Assembly: GCF_013385825.1 (NCBI RefSeq) | Contig: NZ_JACAPG010000027.1 | Span: 62,253 to 126,252 of the forward strand | DNA: 64,000 nt | Direction: 5' to 3' | Source of the DNA: Pseudomonas reactans | GTDB lineage: Bacteria; Pseudomonadota; Gammaproteobacteria; Pseudomonadales; Pseudomonadaceae | Part shown: one piece after another, positions 7,363-15,949 of the stretch | Position numbering within the stretch: the stretch's first letter is position 1 | Layout of the letters: every line of letters starts with the position of its first letter | Made by a program: the position numbers and the translations under genes | The notes under the pieces: generated by a model | Told to the model about the DNA's origin: nothing | Database searches by the model: none | Seen by the model: the letters and a program-made list of their open reading frames with translations, nothing else

Positions 7363-8901
7363 ATGAACCCTTCCACCTTGCCTGCTCCACCGCTTGCCGA
7401 AGTCTATGACGTTGCCGTTATCGGTGGCGGGATCAATGGCGTCGGCATTGCAGCAGACGCAGCCGGGCGCGGTTTGTCGGTATTCCTTTGCGAAAAGGAC
7501 GACCTGGCCAGCCACACCTCGTCCGCCAGCAGCAAGCTGATCCACGGCGGCCTGCGCTACCTCGAACATTACGAATTCCGCCTGGTGCGCGAAGCGCTGG
7601 CCGAACGCGAAGTGCTGTTGGCCAAGGCCCCGCATATCGTCAAGCAGATGCGCTTCGTGTTGCCGCACCGCCCGCACCTGCGTCCGGCGTGGATGATCCG
7701 CGCCGGCCTGTTCCTGTATGACAACCTGGGCAAGCGCGAAAAGCTCGCCGGTTCGAAAAGCCTCAAGTTCGGCGCCGACAGCCCGCTGAAAAGCGAAATC
7801 ACCAAAGGCTTCGAATATTCCGACTGCTGGGTGGATGACGCCCGCCTCGTCGTACTGAACGCCATGGCCGCTCGTGAAAAAGGCGCGCATATCCACACGC
7901 AGACCCGTTGCATCAGCGCCCACCGTAGCAACGGCATGTGGGAAATGAACATGGAACGCGCCGATGGCAGCCTGTTCTCGATCCGCGCTCGCGCACTGGT
8001 GAACGCCGCCGGCCCGTGGGTCGCCAAGTTCATCAAGGACGACCTGAAGCTGGATTCGCCTTACGGCATCCGCCTGATCCAGGGCAGCCACCTGATCGTG
8101 CCGAAACTGTACGAAGGCGCTCACGCGCACATCCTGCAGAACGAAGACCAGCGCATCGTCTTCACCATTCCGTACCTTAACCACCTGACCATCATCGGCA
8201 CCACCGACCGCGAATACACCGGTGACCCGGCAAAAGTCGCCATTACCGAAGGTGAAACCGACTACATGCTCAAGGTGGTCAACGCTCACTTCAAGAAACA
8301 ACTGAGCCGCGACGACATCGTGCACACCTACTCCGGCGTGCGCCCACTGTGCAACGACGAATCGGACAACCCTTCGGCCATCACCCGCGACTACACCCTG
8401 GCATTGTCCGGCGGCACGGGCGAAGCGCCGATCCTGTCGGTGTTCGGCGGCAAGCTGACCACCTATCGCAAGCTCGCCGAATCGGCGATGGCACAACTGG
8501 CACCGTATTTCACCCAGATGCGCCCAAGCTGGACCGCCAAGGCCAGCCTGCCGGGCGGTGAAGATATGACCACGCCGGAAGCCCTCGCCGACGCTATTCG
8601 CAGCAAGTTCGACTGGGTGCCGAGTGAGATCGCGCGCCGCTGGTCCACCACCTACGGCAGCCGTACCTGGCGCCTGCTGGAAGGCGTGCAGTCACTGGCG
8701 GACCTGGGTGAGCACTTGGGAGGCGGCCTGTATACCCGCGAGGTTGATTACCTGTGCGCCGAGGAATGGGCGACCCAACCTCAGGACGTGCTGTGGCGTC
8801 GCACCAAGCTGGGTCTGTTCACCACCCCGGAAGAACAGGCCAACGTGGAGCGTTACCTGTCCACCGTTGAGCAGAACCGCAGCAAGATCGAAGCAGCCTG
8901 A
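7363..8901 (+). CDS. glpD: Aerobic glycerol-3-phosphate dehydrogenase
   Basis: The 512-residue membrane-associated flavoenzyme oxidises sn-glycerol 3-phosphate to dihydroxyacetone phosphate and passes electrons to the quinone pool. The FAD dinucleotide-binding motif GGGINGVG is at residues 21-28, followed by the family stretch SSKLIHGGLRYLEHYEF and, later, the active-site/FAD region IGTTDREYTGDP. The C-terminal domain is complete. A GlpR-like palindrome precedes it, and a strong hairpin terminator within a REP pair follows. It ends the glycerol block; glpM, which follows glpD in P. aeruginosa, is instead at 15949, beyond the aat/aau genes. Confidence 0.97.
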   Translation: MNPSTLPAPPLAEVYDVAVIGGGINGVGIAADAAGRGLSVFLCEKDDLASHTSSASSKLIHGGLRYLEHYEFRLVREALAEREVLLAKAPHIVKQMRFVLPHRPHLRPAWMIRAGLFLYDNLGKREKLAGSKSLKFGADSPLKSEITKGFEYSDCWVDDARLVVLNAMAAREKGAHIHTQTRCISAHRSNGMWEMNMERADGSLFSIRARALVNAAGPWVAKFIKDDLKLDSPYGIRLIQGSHLIVPKLYEGAHAHILQNEDQRIVFTIPYLNHLTIIGTTDREYTGDPAKVAITEGETDYMLKVVNAHFKKQLSRDDIVHTYSGVRPLCNDESDNPSAITRDYTLALSGGTGEAPILSVFGGKLTTYRKLAESAMAQLAPYFTQMRPSWTAKASLPGGEDMTTPEALADAIRSKFDWVPSEIARRWSTTYGSRTWRLLEGVQSLADLGEHLGGGLYTREVDYLCAEEWATQPQDVLWRRTKLGLFTTPEEQANVERYLSTVEQNRSKIEAA

Positions 8902-8912
8902 TCCCTTCCTGT

Positions 8913-9010
8913 GTAGGAGCGAGCTTGCTCGCGAAACACCTGAGAACGCCGCGTTTATCCAGAATAAACGCGGCGTTTTTGCGTTTTTTCGCGAGCAAGC
9001 TCGCTCCTAC
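8913..9010. repeat. REP-type inverted repeat pair enclosing the glpD terminator
   Basis: GTAGGAGCGAGCTTGCTCGC at 8913 is mirrored by its complement ending at 9010. The pair brackets the glpD terminator hairpin (8945-8980), so two nested hairpins lie between glpD and the aatJ regulatory region. Confidence 0.9.
8945..8980 (+). terminator. Rho-independent terminator after glpD
   Basis: AACGCCGCGTTTAT (8945-8958) pairs with ATAAACGCGGCGTT (8964-8977) across a five-base loop, a 14-bp GC-rich stem followed by a T-run (8976-8980). It lies 44 bases after the glpD stop. Confidence 0.85.
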
Positions 9011-9027
9011 AGAGATGTCGCACAACA

Positions 9028-9041
9028 TTCGGTTTTCCGAA
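9028..9041. promoter_or_regulatory. AauR box 1 (distal)
   Basis: TTCGGTTTTCCGAA is a perfect match to the inverted repeat TTCGG-N4-CCGAA described for AauR-regulated genes in P. putida. It lies about 140 bases upstream of the start point implied by the sigma-54 promoter at 9149, typical for an enhancer-binding protein. Confidence 0.8.
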
Positions 9042-9058
9042 CGCCGCACTAAGGCCTA

Positions 9059-9072
9059 TTCGGTTTGCCGGA
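9059..9072. promoter_or_regulatory. AauR box 2 (proximal)
   Basis: TTCGGTTTGCCGGA matches the AauR repeat with one mismatch in the right arm. Its centre is 31 bases from box 1, about three helical turns, so two AauR dimers could bind on the same face. Confidence 0.7.
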
Positions 9073-9118
9073 TTAAAATGTGAAATTCAGCGCGTCATAC
9101 AAAGTTAATCTTCATATA

Positions 9119-9131
9119 TATCAAACAGTTA
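9119..9131 (+). promoter_or_regulatory. IHF binding site candidate
   Basis: TATCAAACAGTTA fits the IHF consensus WATCAA-N4-TTR exactly. It lies in an AT-rich stretch between the AauR boxes and the -24/-12 promoter, where IHF bends DNA in sigma-54 systems. Confidence 0.6.
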
Positions 9132-9148
9132 ATCATTTATTTCAGGCC

Positions 9149-9164
9149 TGGCACGACTCATGCT
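9149..9164 (+). promoter_or_regulatory. Sigma-54 promoter of aatJ
   Basis: TGGCACGACTCATGCT has the -24 GG (9150-9151) and -12 GC (9162-9163) exactly ten bases apart and TGGCACG as the full -24 block. It is followed after about 100 bases of leader by the aatJ ATG. With the AauR boxes and IHF site this makes a complete enhancer-dependent promoter. Confidence 0.85.
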
Positions 9165-9276
9165 CTACACTCTTGGACGATTGCCTGGGACGCCTCAGGA
9201 GCCGTCACGGGCATTCGCTGTACAAGAGAGCCGTTTAGCCGGCTTCATAAAAAAAACAAATGTCGAGGAAGTATTG

Positions 9277-10203
9277 ATGCGCATCGTTCCCCATATTCTG
9301 GGCGCAGCTATCGCTGCTGCTCTGATCAGCACTCCAGTTTTCGCCGCCGAACTCACCGGCACGCTGAAGAAGATCAACGACTCCGGCACCATCACTCTCG
9401 CTCACCGCGACAGCTCCATTCCGTTTTCCTACATCGCGGATGGTTCGGGCAAACCCGTGGGCTACTCCCACGACATTCAGTTGGCCGTCGTCGAGCAACT
9501 GAAAAAAGACCTGAACAAACCCGATCTGAAGGCCAAGTACAACCTGGTCACTTCGCAAACCCGTATTCCGCTGATCCAGAACGGCACTGCGGACCTCGAG
9601 TGCGGCTCCACCACCAACAACGCCGAACGCGCCCAGCAAGTTGATTTCACCGTCAACATCTTCGAAATCGGCACCCGTCTGCTGGTCAAGAAAGACAAGG
9701 ATGGCAAGCCGACCTACGCCGACTTCGCTGACCTGAAAGGCAAGAACGTCGTGACCACCGCTGGCACCACGTCCGAGCGCATCATCAAAGCGATGAACGC
9801 CGACAAGCAAATGGGCATGAACGTCATCTCCGCCAAAGACCACGGCGAATCCTTCCAGATGCTGGAAAGCGGCCGCGCCGTCGCCTTCATGATGGACGAC
9901 GCCCTGCTGGCCGGTGAAGAAGCCAAGGCCAAGAAGCCGGACGACTGGGTCATCACCGGCACTCCGCAGTCCTTCGAAGCCTACGCGTGCATGGTGCGTA
10001 AAGGCGACCCGGCCTTCAAGAAAGCCGTCGATGACGCCATCGTCGCCCTGTACAAATCCGGCGAGATCAACAAGATCTACAGCAAGTGGTTCGAGAGCCC
10101 GATCCCACCAAAAGGCCTGAACCTGAACTTCCCGATGAGCGACAAGGTGAAGGAGCTGATCGCCAACCCAAGCGACAAGCCAGCGCCTGACGTAAAAATC
10201 TGA
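9277..10203 (+). CDS. aatJ: Acidic amino-acid ABC transporter, periplasmic binding protein
   Basis: This 308-residue solute-binding protein (bacterial extracellular family 3) captures glutamate/aspartate in the periplasm and delivers it to AatQM. The chosen start has GAGGAA six bases upstream and gives a clean signal peptide, with a positive Met-Arg start, a hydrophobic core GAAIAAALIS and a cleavage site after FAA near residue 22. A longer frame from 9160 lacks these. Family motifs such as GYSHDIQLAVVEQL, LECGSTTNNAERAQQVDF and the C-terminal KWFESPIPPKGLNLNFP match GltI/AatJ. It is the first gene of aatJ-aatQ-aatM-aatP and is preceded by the AauR/sigma-54 region. Confidence 0.95.
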   Translation: MRIVPHILGAAIAAALISTPVFAAELTGTLKKINDSGTITLAHRDSSIPFSYIADGSGKPVGYSHDIQLAVVEQLKKDLNKPDLKAKYNLVTSQTRIPLIQNGTADLECGSTTNNAERAQQVDFTVNIFEIGTRLLVKKDKDGKPTYADFADLKGKNVVTTAGTTSERIIKAMNADKQMGMNVISAKDHGESFQMLESGRAVAFMMDDALLAGEEAKAKKPDDWVITGTPQSFEAYACMVRKGDPAFKKAVDDAIVALYKSGEINKIYSKWFESPIPPKGLNLNFPMSDKVKELIANPSDKPAPDVKI

Positions 10204-10222
10204 TACCTGACTAAGCTTATCT

Positions 10223-10247
10223 CCTGAGGGAGCCACCCTCCCTCAGG
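10223..10247 (+). other. Intercistronic hairpin between aatJ and aatQ
   Basis: CCTGAGGGAG and CTCCCTCAGG form a 10-bp stem with a five-base loop (CCACC), 20 bases after the aatJ stop. No T-run follows. Such hairpins in transporter operons usually stabilise the binding-protein mRNA and reduce read-through, which would yield more AatJ than permease. The remaining 150 bases to aatQ show nothing further. Confidence 0.6.
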
Positions 10248-10396
10248 CGTCTGTTACTACCTGCTGGCTTTATTTTGGAACACTCGACCTGGCGGTTTTC
10301 GAGCCGATCGCGTGTGCCTGGCGTTCACCGTCAGGCGGGAAAGGATCTTCCCCAAGCGGGTGCTTGTACATCGATCGACTTCGAGGGGAGACCCTA

Positions 10397-11143
10397 ATGA
10401 ATTACAACTGGGACTGGGGCGTGTTCTTCAAGTCCACTGGCGTGGGCAGCGAGACTTATCTCGACTGGTACATCGCCGGCTTGGGCTGGACCATCGCCAT
10501 CGCTGTCGTGGCATGGATTATCGCCTTGCTGCTGGGGTCCATTCTGGGCGTCATGCGCACCGTGCCAAACCGCATCGTATCGGGCATCGCGACCTGCTAC
10601 GTGGAACTGTTTCGTAACGTGCCGCTGCTGGTTCAGCTGTTCATCTGGTACTTCCTGGTACCCGACATGCTGCCGCAGAACCTGCAGGACTGGTACAAAC
10701 AAGACCTCAACCCGACCACCTCGGCCTACCTGAGCGTTGTCGTGTGCCTGGGCCTGTTCACCGCCGCCCGCGTGTGTGAGCAAGTGCGTACCGGCATCCA
10801 GGCGCTGCCACGCGGCCAGGAATCCGCTGCGCGCGCCATGGGCTTCAAGCTGCCGCAGATCTACTGGAACGTGCTGCTGCCACAAGCCTACCGGATCATC
10901 ATTCCGCCGCTCACCTCGGAATTCCTCAACGTCTTCAAGAACTCCTCCGTGGCGTCCTTGATCGGCCTGATGGAACTGCTCGCGCAAACCAAACAGACCG
11001 CCGAATTCTCGGCCAACCTGTTTGAAGCCTTCACCCTGGCCACGCTGATCTATTTCACCCTGAACATGAGCCTGATGCTGCTCATGCGCCTGGTCGAGAA
11101 GAAAGTCGCAGTGCCCGGCCTGATCTCCGTGGGGGGTAAATAA
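10397..11143 (+). CDS. aatQ: Acidic amino-acid ABC transporter permease
   Basis: This 248-residue inner-membrane permease of the HisM/GltJ type forms the translocation channel with AatM. The start has GAGGGGAG six bases upstream. About five hydrophobic segments are visible, and the ATPase-contacting EAA loop is RGQESAARAMGFKLPQIYWNVLLPQA (from about residue 146). Its stop overlaps the aatM start by one base (TAATG). Confidence 0.93.
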   Translation: MNYNWDWGVFFKSTGVGSETYLDWYIAGLGWTIAIAVVAWIIALLLGSILGVMRTVPNRIVSGIATCYVELFRNVPLLVQLFIWYFLVPDMLPQNLQDWYKQDLNPTTSAYLSVVVCLGLFTAARVCEQVRTGIQALPRGQESAARAMGFKLPQIYWNVLLPQAYRIIIPPLTSEFLNVFKNSSVASLIGLMELLAQTKQTAEFSANLFEAFTLATLIYFTLNMSLMLLMRLVEKKVAVPGLISVGGK

Positions 11144-11814
11144 TGGACTTCGATTTCAGCGGCATCATCCCCGCTATCCCAGGCCTGTGGAACGGCATGG
11201 TCATGACCTTGCAGTTGATGGTCATGGGCGTGGTCGGCGGCATTGCGCTGGGTACGGTCCTGGCGCTGATGCGCCTGTCGTCCAGCAAACTGCTGTCGCG
11301 CGTTGCCGGCGCTTATGTGAACTACTTCCGCTCGATCCCGCTGCTGCTGGTGATCACCTGGTTCTACCTGGCGGTGCCGTTCGTGTTGCGCTGGATCACT
11401 GGCGAAGACACGCCGATCGGTGCGTTCACTTCCTGCGTCGTGGCCTTCATGATGTTCGAAGCCGCGTACTTCTGCGAAATCGTACGGGCCGGTGTGCAGT
11501 CGATCCCCAAAGGCCAGATGGCGGCGGCACAGGCGATGGGCATGACCTATGGCCAGACCATGCGCCTGATCATCCTGCCCCAGGCGTTCCGCAAGATGAC
11601 CCCGTTGCTGCTGCAACAGTCGATCATCCTGTTCCAGGACACCTCGCTGGTCTACACCGTGGGCCTGGTGGACTTCCTCAACTCCGCCCGCTCCAACGGC
11701 GACATCATCGGCCGCTCCAACGAGTTCCTGATCTTTGCCGGTGTCGTCTACTTCATCATCAGCTTTTCCGCCTCGCTGCTGGTCAAGCGTCTGCAAAAAA
11801 GGTTTGCCGTATGA
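11143..11814 (+). CDS. aatM: Acidic amino-acid ABC transporter permease
   Basis: This 223-residue second permease subunit (GltK type) has about five transmembrane segments and an EAA loop starting KGQMAAAQAMGMTYGQTMRL (from about residue 123), which docks on the ATPase AatP. It overlaps aatQ by one base and aatP by four (ATGA), so the membrane and ATPase subunits are probably translationally coupled. Confidence 0.93.
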   Translation: MDFDFSGIIPAIPGLWNGMVMTLQLMVMGVVGGIALGTVLALMRLSSSKLLSRVAGAYVNYFRSIPLLLVITWFYLAVPFVLRWITGEDTPIGAFTSCVVAFMMFEAAYFCEIVRAGVQSIPKGQMAAAQAMGMTYGQTMRLIILPQAFRKMTPLLLQQSIILFQDTSLVYTVGLVDFLNSARSNGDIIGRSNEFLIFAGVVYFIISFSASLLVKRLQKRFAV

Positions 11815-12545
11815 TCTCTATCAAGAACATCAACAAGTGGTATGGCGACTTCCAGGTGCTGACCGATTGCAGCACCGAGGTTAAAAAAGGCGAAGTGATC
11901 GTGGTGTGCGGGCCTTCGGGCTCGGGCAAATCCACCCTGATCAAGTGCGTCAACGCGCTGGAGCCGTTCCAGAAGGGCGACATCGTGGTCGACGGCACCT
12001 CCATCGCCGACCCGAAGACCAACCTGCCGAAACTGCGCTCGCGCGTGGGCATGGTGTTCCAGCACTTCGAGCTGTTCCCGCACCTGACCATCACCGAGAA
12101 CCTGACCATCGCGCAGATCAAGGTGCTCGGCCGCAGCAAGGAAGAAGCCACCAAGAAAGGCCTGCAATTGCTGGAGCGCGTCGGCCTGTCGGCACATGCC
12201 CACAAGCACCCGGGCCAGCTTTCCGGTGGCCAGCAACAACGAGTGGCGATTGCCCGCGCCCTGGCCATGGACCCGATCGTCATGCTGTTCGACGAACCAA
12301 CCTCGGCCCTCGACCCGGAAATGGTCAACGAAGTACTCGACGTGATGGTGCAACTGGCCCACGAAGGCATGACCATGATGTGCGTGACCCACGAAATGGG
12401 CTTCGCCCGCAAAGTGGCCGACCGCGTGATCTTCATGGACGCAGGCAAGATCATCGAGGACTGCCCGAAAGAAGAGTTCTTCGGCGACATCAGCGCCCGC
12501 TCCGAACGCGCGCAGCACTTCCTTGAGAAAATCCTGCAGCACTAA
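11811..12545 (+). CDS. aatP: Acidic amino-acid ABC transporter ATPase
   Basis: This 244-residue ATPase of the polar amino-acid uptake class has Walker A GPSGSGKST (about residues 34-42), Q-loop MVFQHFELFPH, signature LSGGQQQRVAIARAL, Walker B VMLFDEPTSALDPE and H-loop VTHEMGFA. The ATG overlaps the aatM stop; a long in-frame extension upstream is only the shadow of aatM. In P. putida and P. aeruginosa, ggt and ansB lie between aatP and aauS; here both are absent. Confidence 0.95.
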   Translation: MISIKNINKWYGDFQVLTDCSTEVKKGEVIVVCGPSGSGKSTLIKCVNALEPFQKGDIVVDGTSIADPKTNLPKLRSRVGMVFQHFELFPHLTITENLTIAQIKVLGRSKEEATKKGLQLLERVGLSAHAHKHPGQLSGGQQQRVAIARALAMDPIVMLFDEPTSALDPEMVNEVLDVMVQLAHEGMTMMCVTHEMGFARKVADRVIFMDAGKIIEDCPKEEFFGDISARSERAQHFLEKILQH

Positions 12546-12564
12546 AAAGCAACTCGCTCCTCTT

Positions 12565-12666
12565 CTGTAGGAGCGAGCTTGCTCGCGAAAGACGTCAACG
12601 ATAACGCGTGCATCCAGGATAAACGCGGCGCCCTTGAGTTTTTCGCGAGCAAGCTCGCTCCTACAG
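12565..12666. repeat. REP-type inverted repeat pair after aatP
   Basis: CTGTAGGAGCGAGCTTGCTC at 12565 is mirrored by its complement ending at 12666, with about 50 bases between. It occupies nearly all of the gap between aatP and aauS and could act as the transcript end of the aat operon. Confidence 0.9.
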
Positions 12667-12701
12667 TAGGCAGCCGCGGTAGCTGACCCAAGGCATCTGT
12701 G

Positions 12702-14603
12702 ATGAAATGCGACCCCAACCAATTTCGCGCCGCACCGCCATCACTTGCCGTGAAACCACGCCTGATCCGCCAACTGTTCCTGCCGCCCCTGATCATCGCC
12801 CTGATGATCGGCCTGGGTTTTATCGGCTTCTGGGTCAGTGAGTACTACGGCATCCGCACCCTCAGCGACACCGGCGAACGCCAGCTGGAGCTGCATGCCC
12901 GCACCGTCGAAAGCGAACTGAGCAAATACACCTACCTGCCCAGCCTGCTCGAACTGGAGTCCAGCGTCTCCACGCTGCTGGCCGATCCGAACCAGGAAAC
13001 CCGCAAGACCGTCAACGATTACCTCGAAGGCCTGAACCGACGCAGTCGCAGTCGGGCCATCTACGTGATGGACACCACTGGCCGCGTGCTGGCCACCAGT
13101 AACTGGCGCGATGCCGACAGTTATCAGGGTGAAGACCTGTCCTTCCGTGCCTATTTCCAGAATGCCGTGCGTGGCCAGCCGGGCCGTTTCTACGGTATCG
13201 GCAGCACCAACGGCGAACCCGGCTACTACCTGGCCCATGGCCTGGAAGAGCACGGCAAGATCATCGGCGTCGCGGTGGTCAAGGTGCGCCTCGAAGCCCT
13301 CGAAGAACGCTGGCAGCGCGCGCGCCTCGAAGCCTTTGTGAGCGACGAGAACGGCATCATCATCCTTTCCAGCGATCCGGCCCGCCGCCTCAAGGCCGTG
13401 CGCCCGCTGAGCGATGACACCAAGGACCGCCTGGCCCATAGCCTGCAATATTACTGGGCAACGCTGAACGAACTGGAGCCCCTGGCCCGCGAGCGTCTCA
13501 ACGAAGGCACGGAGAAACTGACCTTCCCGGCCAACAGTGAAGTGGTCAACGACGAGCACGAGGTCAGCTACCTGGCGCAGACCCGGCCGCTGAATGACAC
13601 GCCATGGAATTTCACCCTGCTCACCCCCCTGAATGACCTGCGCCGCGCCGCCATCAATCAGGGCATCCTGGTGGCCGTCGCGTTCGGCTTGGTCGCGTTT
13701 TTACTAATCGCCTGGAATGAGCGGCGCAAGGTCATCGCCACCCGCCTCGCAGCCCGTGAGGCCTTGCAGGAAGCCAACAGCCAGTTGGAACGGCGGATCG
13801 CCGAGCGCACCGCCGACCTGCGCGCCAGCAACGAGCGACTCAAGGGCCAGATCCGCGAACGACGCCAGGCCGAAGAGACGCTACGCCGCGCTCAGGATGA
13901 GCTGGTGCAGGCCGGAAAACTGGCCGCCATCGGCCAGATGTCCACCAGCATCGCCCATGAATTGAACCAGCCACTGGCGGCGCTGCGCACCTTGTCCGGC
14001 AATACCGTGCGCTTCCTTGAGCGCGGCGCCCTCGACACCGCCAGCACCAACCTCAAGACCATCAACGAACTGATCGACCGCATGGGCCGCATCACCGCCA
14101 GCCTGCGCTCCTTCGCCCGGCGCGGTGATGACCAGGGCGAAGCCAGCCTGGCCAAAGCGGTCGACGCAGCCTTCCAGGTACTTGGCGCACGCTTGGACAG
14201 CCTGCCGCTGACCCTACACCGCGACTTTTCCCACGCTCAATTGCAAATCGACCAGACGCGCCTGGAGCAGATCCTGGTCAACCTGATCGGCAATGCCCTG
14301 GACGCCATGCAGGCCCAACCCGCGCCCGAGCTGTGGCTGGAGGGCAGCAGCAGCGAGGGCAAATACCGCCTGCACGTGCGCGATAATGGCCACGGTATCG
14401 ACGCCGAGGCGCGCAAGCATTTGTTTGAACCGTTCTTCACCACCAAGCCCGGCGAGCAAGGCCTGGGCCTGGGCCTGACGCTGTCCGCCAGCCTCGCGGC
14501 GGCCACCGGCGGCAACCTCGCCGTGGAACACCCGGCCAGTGGTGGAACGGCCTTTGTCTTGTGCCTGCCGTTGGCGGGCGCTCAAAAAGCTGAGTCGACA
14601 TGA
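12702..14603 (+). CDS. aauS: Sensor histidine kinase for acidic amino acids
   Basis: This 633-residue kinase has a short cytoplasmic N-terminus, one transmembrane helix near residues 27-46, a periplasmic dCache-like sensor (to about 330), a second helix near 333-352 and a coiled coil. The phospho-acceptor His419 lies in the segment IAHELNQPLAALR, and a C-terminal HATPase domain carries N, G1 and G2 boxes (NLIGNALDAM, DNGHGID, GLGLGL). It has the DctB architecture. Known AauS senses glutamate/aspartate and phosphorylates AauR. I chose the ATG at 12702; a GTG at 12699 is also possible. It overlaps aauR by four bases. Confidence 0.92.
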   Translation: MKCDPNQFRAAPPSLAVKPRLIRQLFLPPLIIALMIGLGFIGFWVSEYYGIRTLSDTGERQLELHARTVESELSKYTYLPSLLELESSVSTLLADPNQETRKTVNDYLEGLNRRSRSRAIYVMDTTGRVLATSNWRDADSYQGEDLSFRAYFQNAVRGQPGRFYGIGSTNGEPGYYLAHGLEEHGKIIGVAVVKVRLEALEERWQRARLEAFVSDENGIIILSSDPARRLKAVRPLSDDTKDRLAHSLQYYWATLNELEPLARERLNEGTEKLTFPANSEVVNDEHEVSYLAQTRPLNDTPWNFTLLTPLNDLRRAAINQGILVAVAFGLVAFLLIAWNERRKVIATRLAAREALQEANSQLERRIAERTADLRASNERLKGQIRERRQAEETLRRAQDELVQAGKLAAIGQMSTSIAHELNQPLAALRTLSGNTVRFLERGALDTASTNLKTINELIDRMGRITASLRSFARRGDDQGEASLAKAVDAAFQVLGARLDSLPLTLHRDFSHAQLQIDQTRLEQILVNLIGNALDAMQAQPAPELWLEGSSSEGKYRLHVRDNGHGIDAEARKHLFEPFFTTKPGEQGLGLGLTLSASLAAATGGNLAVEHPASGGTAFVLCLPLAGAQKAEST

Positions 14604-15949
14604 ATACAGACGCTAAAGCCATTAAAGACGAACTCACGGTGCTGATCGTCGAAGACGATCCTCATGTGCTGCTCGGCTGCCAGCAGGCCCTGGCCCTGGA
14701 AGACATTCCCAGTGTCGGCGTGGGCAGCGCTGAAGAAGCGTTGAAACGTATCGGCGAGAACTTCGCGGGCATCGTGATCAGCGACATCCGCTTGCCAGGC
14801 ATTGACGGCCTGGAACTGCTCACCCGCCTCAAGGCCCTGGATAAAAGCCTGCCAGTGGTGTTGATCACCGGGCACGGCGATATCTCCATGGCCGTCGGCG
14901 CGATGCGCAACGGCGCCTATGACTTCATGGAAAAACCCTTCTCCCCCGAACGCCTGGTCGACGTCGCCCGTCGCGCCCTGGAGCAGCGCGGGCTGGCGCG
15001 GGAAGTCTGGTCGCTGCGCCGCCAATTGGCCGAGCGCGATTCACTGGAAGGCCGCATCATCGGCCGCTCGCCGGCCATGCAGAACCTGCGCGAGCTGATC
15101 GCCAATGTGGCCGACACATCGGCCAACGTGCTGATCGAAGGCGAGACCGGCACCGGCAAGGAACTGGTCGCGCGCTGCCTGCATGATTTCAGCCGGCGCC
15201 ACTCCCACCAATTCGTCGCCCTGAACTGCGGCGGCCTGCCGGAGAACCTCTTCGAAAGCGAGATTTTCGGCCACGAAGCCAACGCTTTCACCGGTGCAGG
15301 CAAACGTCGCATCGGCAAGATCGAACACGCTCACGAAGGCACGCTGTTCCTCGATGAAGTGGAAAGCATGCCGATCAACCTGCAGATCAAACTGCTGCGT
15401 GTGTTGCAGGAACGCACCCTGGAGCGCCTGGGTTCGAACCAGAGCGTGGCGGTGGATTGCCGGGTGATCGCTGCCACCAAGTCCGACCTCGACGAACTGA
15501 GCCGTGCCAACCAGTTCCGCAGCGACCTGTACTATCGCCTCAACGTAGTGACGCTGGAACTGCCGCCGTTGCGCGAGCGCCGCGAAGACATCCTGCAACT
15601 GTTCGAGCACTTCCTGCAGCAGTCGTCGCTGCGTTTTGACCGCAGTGTGCCGGAGCTGGACAACCAGACCCTGTCGAGCCTGATGAGCCACGACTGGCCG
15701 GGCAACGTGCGTGAACTGCGCAACGTCGCCGAACGCTTCGCCCTGGGCCTGCCAGCCTTCAAGAAAAGCGGCGCCAGCAGCGGCAACCAGGGCCTGGCCT
15801 TCACCGAAGCGGTAGAAGCGTTCGAGCGCAACCTGCTCAACGATGCCTTGCAACGCAGCGGCGGCAACCTGACCCAGGCCAGCCAGGAACTGGGGATGGC
15901 CAAGACCACGCTGTTCGACAAAGTCAAAAAATACGGATTGAGCCACTGA
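14600..15949 (+). CDS. aauR: Sigma-54-dependent response regulator for acidic amino-acid uptake
   Basis: The 449-residue NtrC/DctD-type regulator has a receiver domain with phospho-acceptor Asp62 (VISDIRLPGIDG), an AAA+ domain (GETGTGKE Walker A, LFLDEVESMP Walker B) and a C-terminal Fis-type helix-turn-helix (GNLTQASQELGMAKTTLFDKV). The sigma-54 contact loop reads NAFTGA rather than the usual GAFTGA. AauR from other Pseudomonas activates aat, ansB and ggt genes through TTCGG-N4-CCGAA boxes, and two such boxes lie upstream of aatJ here. It overlaps aauS (ATGA), and its stop overlaps the glpM start. Confidence 0.94.
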   Translation: MNTDAKAIKDELTVLIVEDDPHVLLGCQQALALEDIPSVGVGSAEEALKRIGENFAGIVISDIRLPGIDGLELLTRLKALDKSLPVVLITGHGDISMAVGAMRNGAYDFMEKPFSPERLVDVARRALEQRGLAREVWSLRRQLAERDSLEGRIIGRSPAMQNLRELIANVADTSANVLIEGETGTGKELVARCLHDFSRRHSHQFVALNCGGLPENLFESEIFGHEANAFTGAGKRRIGKIEHAHEGTLFLDEVESMPINLQIKLLRVLQERTLERLGSNQSVAVDCRVIAATKSDLDELSRANQFRSDLYYRLNVVTLELPPLRERREDILQLFEHFLQQSSLRFDRSVPELDNQTLSSLMSHDWPGNVRELRNVAERFALGLPAFKKSGASSGNQGLAFTEAVEAFERNLLNDALQRSGGNLTQASQELGMAKTTLFDKVKKYGLSH

